From 4572-123 sp964418755 (GTDB lineage Bacteria; Desulfobacterota; Desulfobacteria; Desulfobacterales; 4572-123), in assembly GCA_964418755.1 (NCBI GenBank), contig CAYQNS010000001.1, positions 1-64,000 of the forward strand: a DNA stretch of 64,000 nucleotides, in the 5' to 3' direction. Each line of letters opens with the position of its first letter. Position 1 is the stretch's first letter. The notes beneath the pieces are model-generated. The model saw only the letters and a program-made list of their open reading frames with translations, was not told where the DNA came from and did no database searches. The position numbers and the translations under genes were made by a program. Positions 61,599 through 64,000 of this stretch are shown piece by piece.

Positions 61599-63692
61599 TC
61601 AGGCAACCTTGAATGTTTTTCTCTGGTCAAACTCGGCCCGTTTACCGTTGTTCCACTGCTTGACCGGTCTGAGATATCCCACCACCCGTGAATACACCTC
61701 TGTCGTACGATCGCATTTCGGGCATTTTTCCTGCCTGCCGTTGAGGTAACCGTGGACCGGGCAGACACTGAATGTGGGCGTCAGGGTAAAGTAGGGCAGT
61801 TTGAAACCGGTGGCAATTTTACGGACCAGTGCCTTGATGGTGGTAATATCCGTTACCAGCTCGCCCAAAAATACATGCTGGACCGTACCGCCGGTGTATT
61901 TGCACTGCAGATCATCCTGCAGGGTCAGTGTTTCATAGATATCATCGCTGTAGTTGACCGGCAACTGGCTCGAATTGGTGTAATAGGGAGCATCCCCGGA
62001 CTTTCTGTACTCGGATTCATTGGAACATTGAATTTTTTTGAACCGCTTTTTGTCCATAAGGGCCAGACGGTAGGCCGTGCCTTCGGCCGGGGTAGCTTCG
62101 AGGTTGTACAGATCACCGGTTTTTTCCTGGGCCTCGGTGAGCATTTCCCGTATAAAATCCATGACGCTGAGTGAAAAAGCCAGGCCTGCCGGGCTGGAGA
62201 TGTCTTCATGGAGGAAATTGGTGCAGGCCTCATTCATACCGATAATTCCGATGGTGGAAAAATGATTTTTCCAGTAAACACCATTGCGGGCCTTAATGTC
62301 CCGCAAATAAAATTTTGTGTACGGGTAGAGGTTCTGATCGGTGAAGTTTTCAAGCACCTTGCGTTTTATGACCAGACTCTCGACGCCGATTTGTACCTTT
62401 TCCCTTAGCCGGTCGAAAAAATCTTTTTCGTCGTTGGCCAGAAAACCTATCCTGGGAAGGTTGATGGTGACAACGCCTACAGACCCTGTCAGCGGATTGG
62501 CACCGAAAAGCCCGCCGCCCCTTTTCAGCAGTTCCCGGTTGTCCAAACGCAACCGGCAACACATGGAGCGCGCGTCTTCCGGTGACATGTCCGAATTGAC
62601 AAAGTTGGAGAAATAGGGGATGCCGTATTTCCCCGTCATCTGCCACACCATGTCCAGGTTGGGATTGCTCCAGTCAAAGTCGACCGTAATATTATAGGTC
62701 GGGATCGGAAAGGTAAAAACCCGGCCCCTGGCATCGCCTTCCATCATCACTTCGGCAAAGGCCTTGTTGAGAATATCCATTTCAGCCTGATATTCGGCAT
62801 AGGTGGTGTCCTGTTCGATACCGCTGATAATTACCGGCTGGTCCCTTAAAATAGAAGGCACGTAAAGGTCCATGGTAATATTGGTAAAAGGGGTCTGGAA
62901 TCCCACACGGGTGGGGATGTTGATGTTAAAGACAAACTCCTGCAAGGCCTGTTTGACCTCGCTGTAATCCAGGTTATCATGCCGGATAAAAGGCGCCAGC
63001 AAAGTATCGAAATTGGAAAGTGCCTGGGCTCCGGCCGCCTCTCCCTGCAATGTATAGAAAAAATTGACGACCTGGCCCAGGGCCGACCGCAGGTGCTTGG
63101 GCGGTGCACTCTCGATTTTGCCTTCGACGCCTTTAAAGCCCTGCTTCAATAAATCCTGCAGATCCCAGCCCACACAGTAGACTGAAAGCAGGCTCAGATC
63201 ATGGATGTGCAGATCACCTGATTTGTGGGCCTGCCTGATTTCCGGAGGGTAGATTTTATTCAACCAGTATTCTGCAGTAACATCGGAGGATATATAGTTG
63301 TTCAACCCCTGCAACGAGTAACACATATTGCTGTTTTCTTTTATCTTCCAATCAAGCTTGCTGATGTAGTGCTCCACCAGATCGACGCTGACTTTGGTGG
63401 TTATTTTTCGAATCTGGGCATGCTGCTCACGATAAAGGATATAGGCTTTGGCGGTTTTATAATAGGGTGAATCCAGCAGGACCCGTTCCACGATATCCTG
63501 AATGTCCTCGACCTCGGGAATCGGCCCCAGGCGAAGTTCGTGGAGCAGGGTCAACACCCGTAGTGTGAGCTTCCGGGCCTCTCGTTCACTGAATTCTCCG
63601 GTTACCTCGCCGGCCTTGGCAATGGCCGTCGTGATTTTAGATGAGTCGAATTCTGCCACCGAATTATTTCGTTTTTTTATTTTTTCAACCAA
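61599..63692 (-). CDS. nrdD: Class III anaerobic ribonucleoside-triphosphate reductase
   Basis: About 697 residues. An N-terminal ATP-cone (about 5-95: KKRNNSVAEFDSSKITTAI) senses dATP/ATP. Core segments include LSVYCVGWDLQDLLKQGF, NINIPTRVGFQTPFTNIT and GGGLFGANPLTGSVG. The C-terminal zinc ribbon (CPVHGYLNG..EKCPKCDRT) and the glycyl-radical motif RVVGYLRPV (Gly radical near residue 668) are complete. Makes dNTPs without O2. I prefer TTG 63692 (AGGAG 8 nt upstream) to GTG 63701, which overlaps that Shine-Dalgarno. Two NrdR boxes overlap the promoter. Confidence 0.95.
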   Translation of the reverse strand: MVEKIKKRNNSVAEFDSSKITTAIAKAGEVTGEFSEREARKLTLRVLTLLHELRLGPIPEVEDIQDIVERVLLDSPYYKTAKAYILYREQHAQIRKITTKVSVDLVEHYISKLDWKIKENSNMCYSLQGLNNYISSDVTAEYWLNKIYPPEIRQAHKSGDLHIHDLSLLSVYCVGWDLQDLLKQGFKGVEGKIESAPPKHLRSALGQVVNFFYTLQGEAAGAQALSNFDTLLAPFIRHDNLDYSEVKQALQEFVFNINIPTRVGFQTPFTNITMDLYVPSILRDQPVIISGIEQDTTYAEYQAEMDILNKAFAEVMMEGDARGRVFTFPIPTYNITVDFDWSNPNLDMVWQMTGKYGIPYFSNFVNSDMSPEDARSMCCRLRLDNRELLKRGGGLFGANPLTGSVGVVTINLPRIGFLANDEKDFFDRLREKVQIGVESLVIKRKVLENFTDQNLYPYTKFYLRDIKARNGVYWKNHFSTIGIIGMNEACTNFLHEDISSPAGLAFSLSVMDFIREMLTEAQEKTGDLYNLEATPAEGTAYRLALMDKKRFKKIQCSNESEYRKSGDAPYYTNSSQLPVNYSDDIYETLTLQDDLQCKYTGGTVQHVFLGELVTDITTIKALVRKIATGFKLPYFTLTPTFSVCPVHGYLNGRQEKCPKCDRTTEVYSRVVGYLRPVKQWNNGKRAEFDQRKTFKVA

Positions 63693-63792
63693 TTGTATCA
63701 CTCCTGTTGAATTGTTGCGGGATTAGCGCGGAATTACAGTACGTTGATGAAACCATTAAAAAAAGCCCTGTTTTCTTGCAGAACCGAATTGT

Positions 63793-63844
63793 GATTTACG
63801 CAATATATTGTTGTTTGTCAACAGAAAAAATCAATATATTGCGT
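63793..63844 (-). promoter_or_regulatory. nrdD promoter with tandem NrdR boxes
   Basis: On the minus strand TTGACA (63821-63816), 17 nt and TAAATC (63798-63793) form a sigma-70 promoter. CAATATATTG palindromes at 63801-63810 and 63832-63841 are 31 bp apart. Each extended 16-mer agrees with the NrdR consensus ACACWATATATWGTGT at 13 positions, and 31 bp is the usual NrdR spacing. One box lies in the spacer, the other just upstream of -35. The rest of the window end (63845-64000) shows nothing. Confidence 0.8.
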
Positions 63845-64000
63845 TCAGGCCCAGTCTCAGGAAAGTATTTCAAACAATTTCGGAAGACTATCAAAGGTTA
63901 AAAAAATTGTAATCTGAAAAAACCGGAAGGGAATATTATAAAACGCAGTTTTGGGATTTTAAGCGTAGAATGTTGAAGATATATTAGAATCGGTGCCGAT

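Overview
The window carries about 48 protein-coding genes, mostly metabolic, on chromosomal-type DNA of medium GC content. Gene content points to an anaerobic Gram-negative bacterium of the Desulfobacterota (sulfate-reducer-like, probably Desulfobacterales). The evidence is acyl-CoA ligases, an ETF pair with a membrane Fe-S/CCG oxidoreductase, an ADP-forming acyl-CoA synthetase, a class III (oxygen-sensitive) ribonucleotide reductase, a Na+-pump decarboxylase beta subunit, an RND efflux system with an outer-membrane channel, and a sigma-54 promoter with its enhancer-binding protein. I recognised no rRNA, tRNA or CRISPR array. The lineage is an inference from gene content.

Layout. 1-10 kb: a CoA-transferase cut by the window edge, an acyl-CoA ligase, small enzymes (ABM monooxygenase, YkgJ-type Cys-cluster protein, nitrilase-fold hydrolase, YigZ), a secreted three-repeat protein divergent from a TetR regulator with three spaced operators, and a MotA/MotB-like pair. 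10-15 kb: an ADP-forming acyl-CoA synthetase, a cold-shock protein, a probably frameshifted 44-codon gene, two J-domain proteins and a lone DruA-family (DUF4338) protein. 15-19 kb: a potADBC-type polyamine transporter. 19-25 kb: a cobalamin riboswitch with terminator but no recognisable B12 gene behind it, a DEAD-box helicase, an ABC-F ATPase and lysA. 25-30 kb: a substrate-binding protein/MFS pair behind a sigma-54 promoter, next to a PAS-AAA+ activator whose N-terminus looks like the DNA-binding domain of a phage-type integrase. 30-37 kb: tetR plus a complete RND efflux operon. 37-40 kb: a kinase-fold phosphotransferase and OadB/OadG-like pump subunits. 40-45.4 kb: a BMP-type nucleoside/purine ABC transporter with gpt embedded in the operon. 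45.6-49 kb: a transposase remnant, an FNR-type regulator divergent from a CoA-disulfide-reductase-like flavoprotein across a perfect FNR box, and a LUD protein. 49-52.2 kb: an exported TPR protein and an aspartate-carbamoyltransferase-like enzyme. 52.5-58.7 kb: etfB-etfA with an Fe-S oxidoreductase behind a FadR-type operator, and a second acyl-CoA ligase. 58.7-64 kb: a lipoprotein, trmL, an amidohydrolase and nrdD-nrdG with tandem NrdR boxes.

How the genes work together. The clearest theme is acyl-CoA metabolism: activation by two AMP-forming ligases and an ADP-forming synthetase, CoA transfer, and delivery of electrons through EtfAB to a quinone-reactive Fe-S protein. Several local regulatory circuits can be read directly from the DNA: TetR operators, a FadR-like box, an FNR box, NrdR boxes, a sigma-54 promoter and a B12 riboswitch. 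The best candidates for something new are the integrase-domain/sigma-54 activator fusion with its SBP-MFS target operon, the orphan B12 riboswitch followed by a 29-codon ORF, and the small repeat protein under a three-operator TetR switch.
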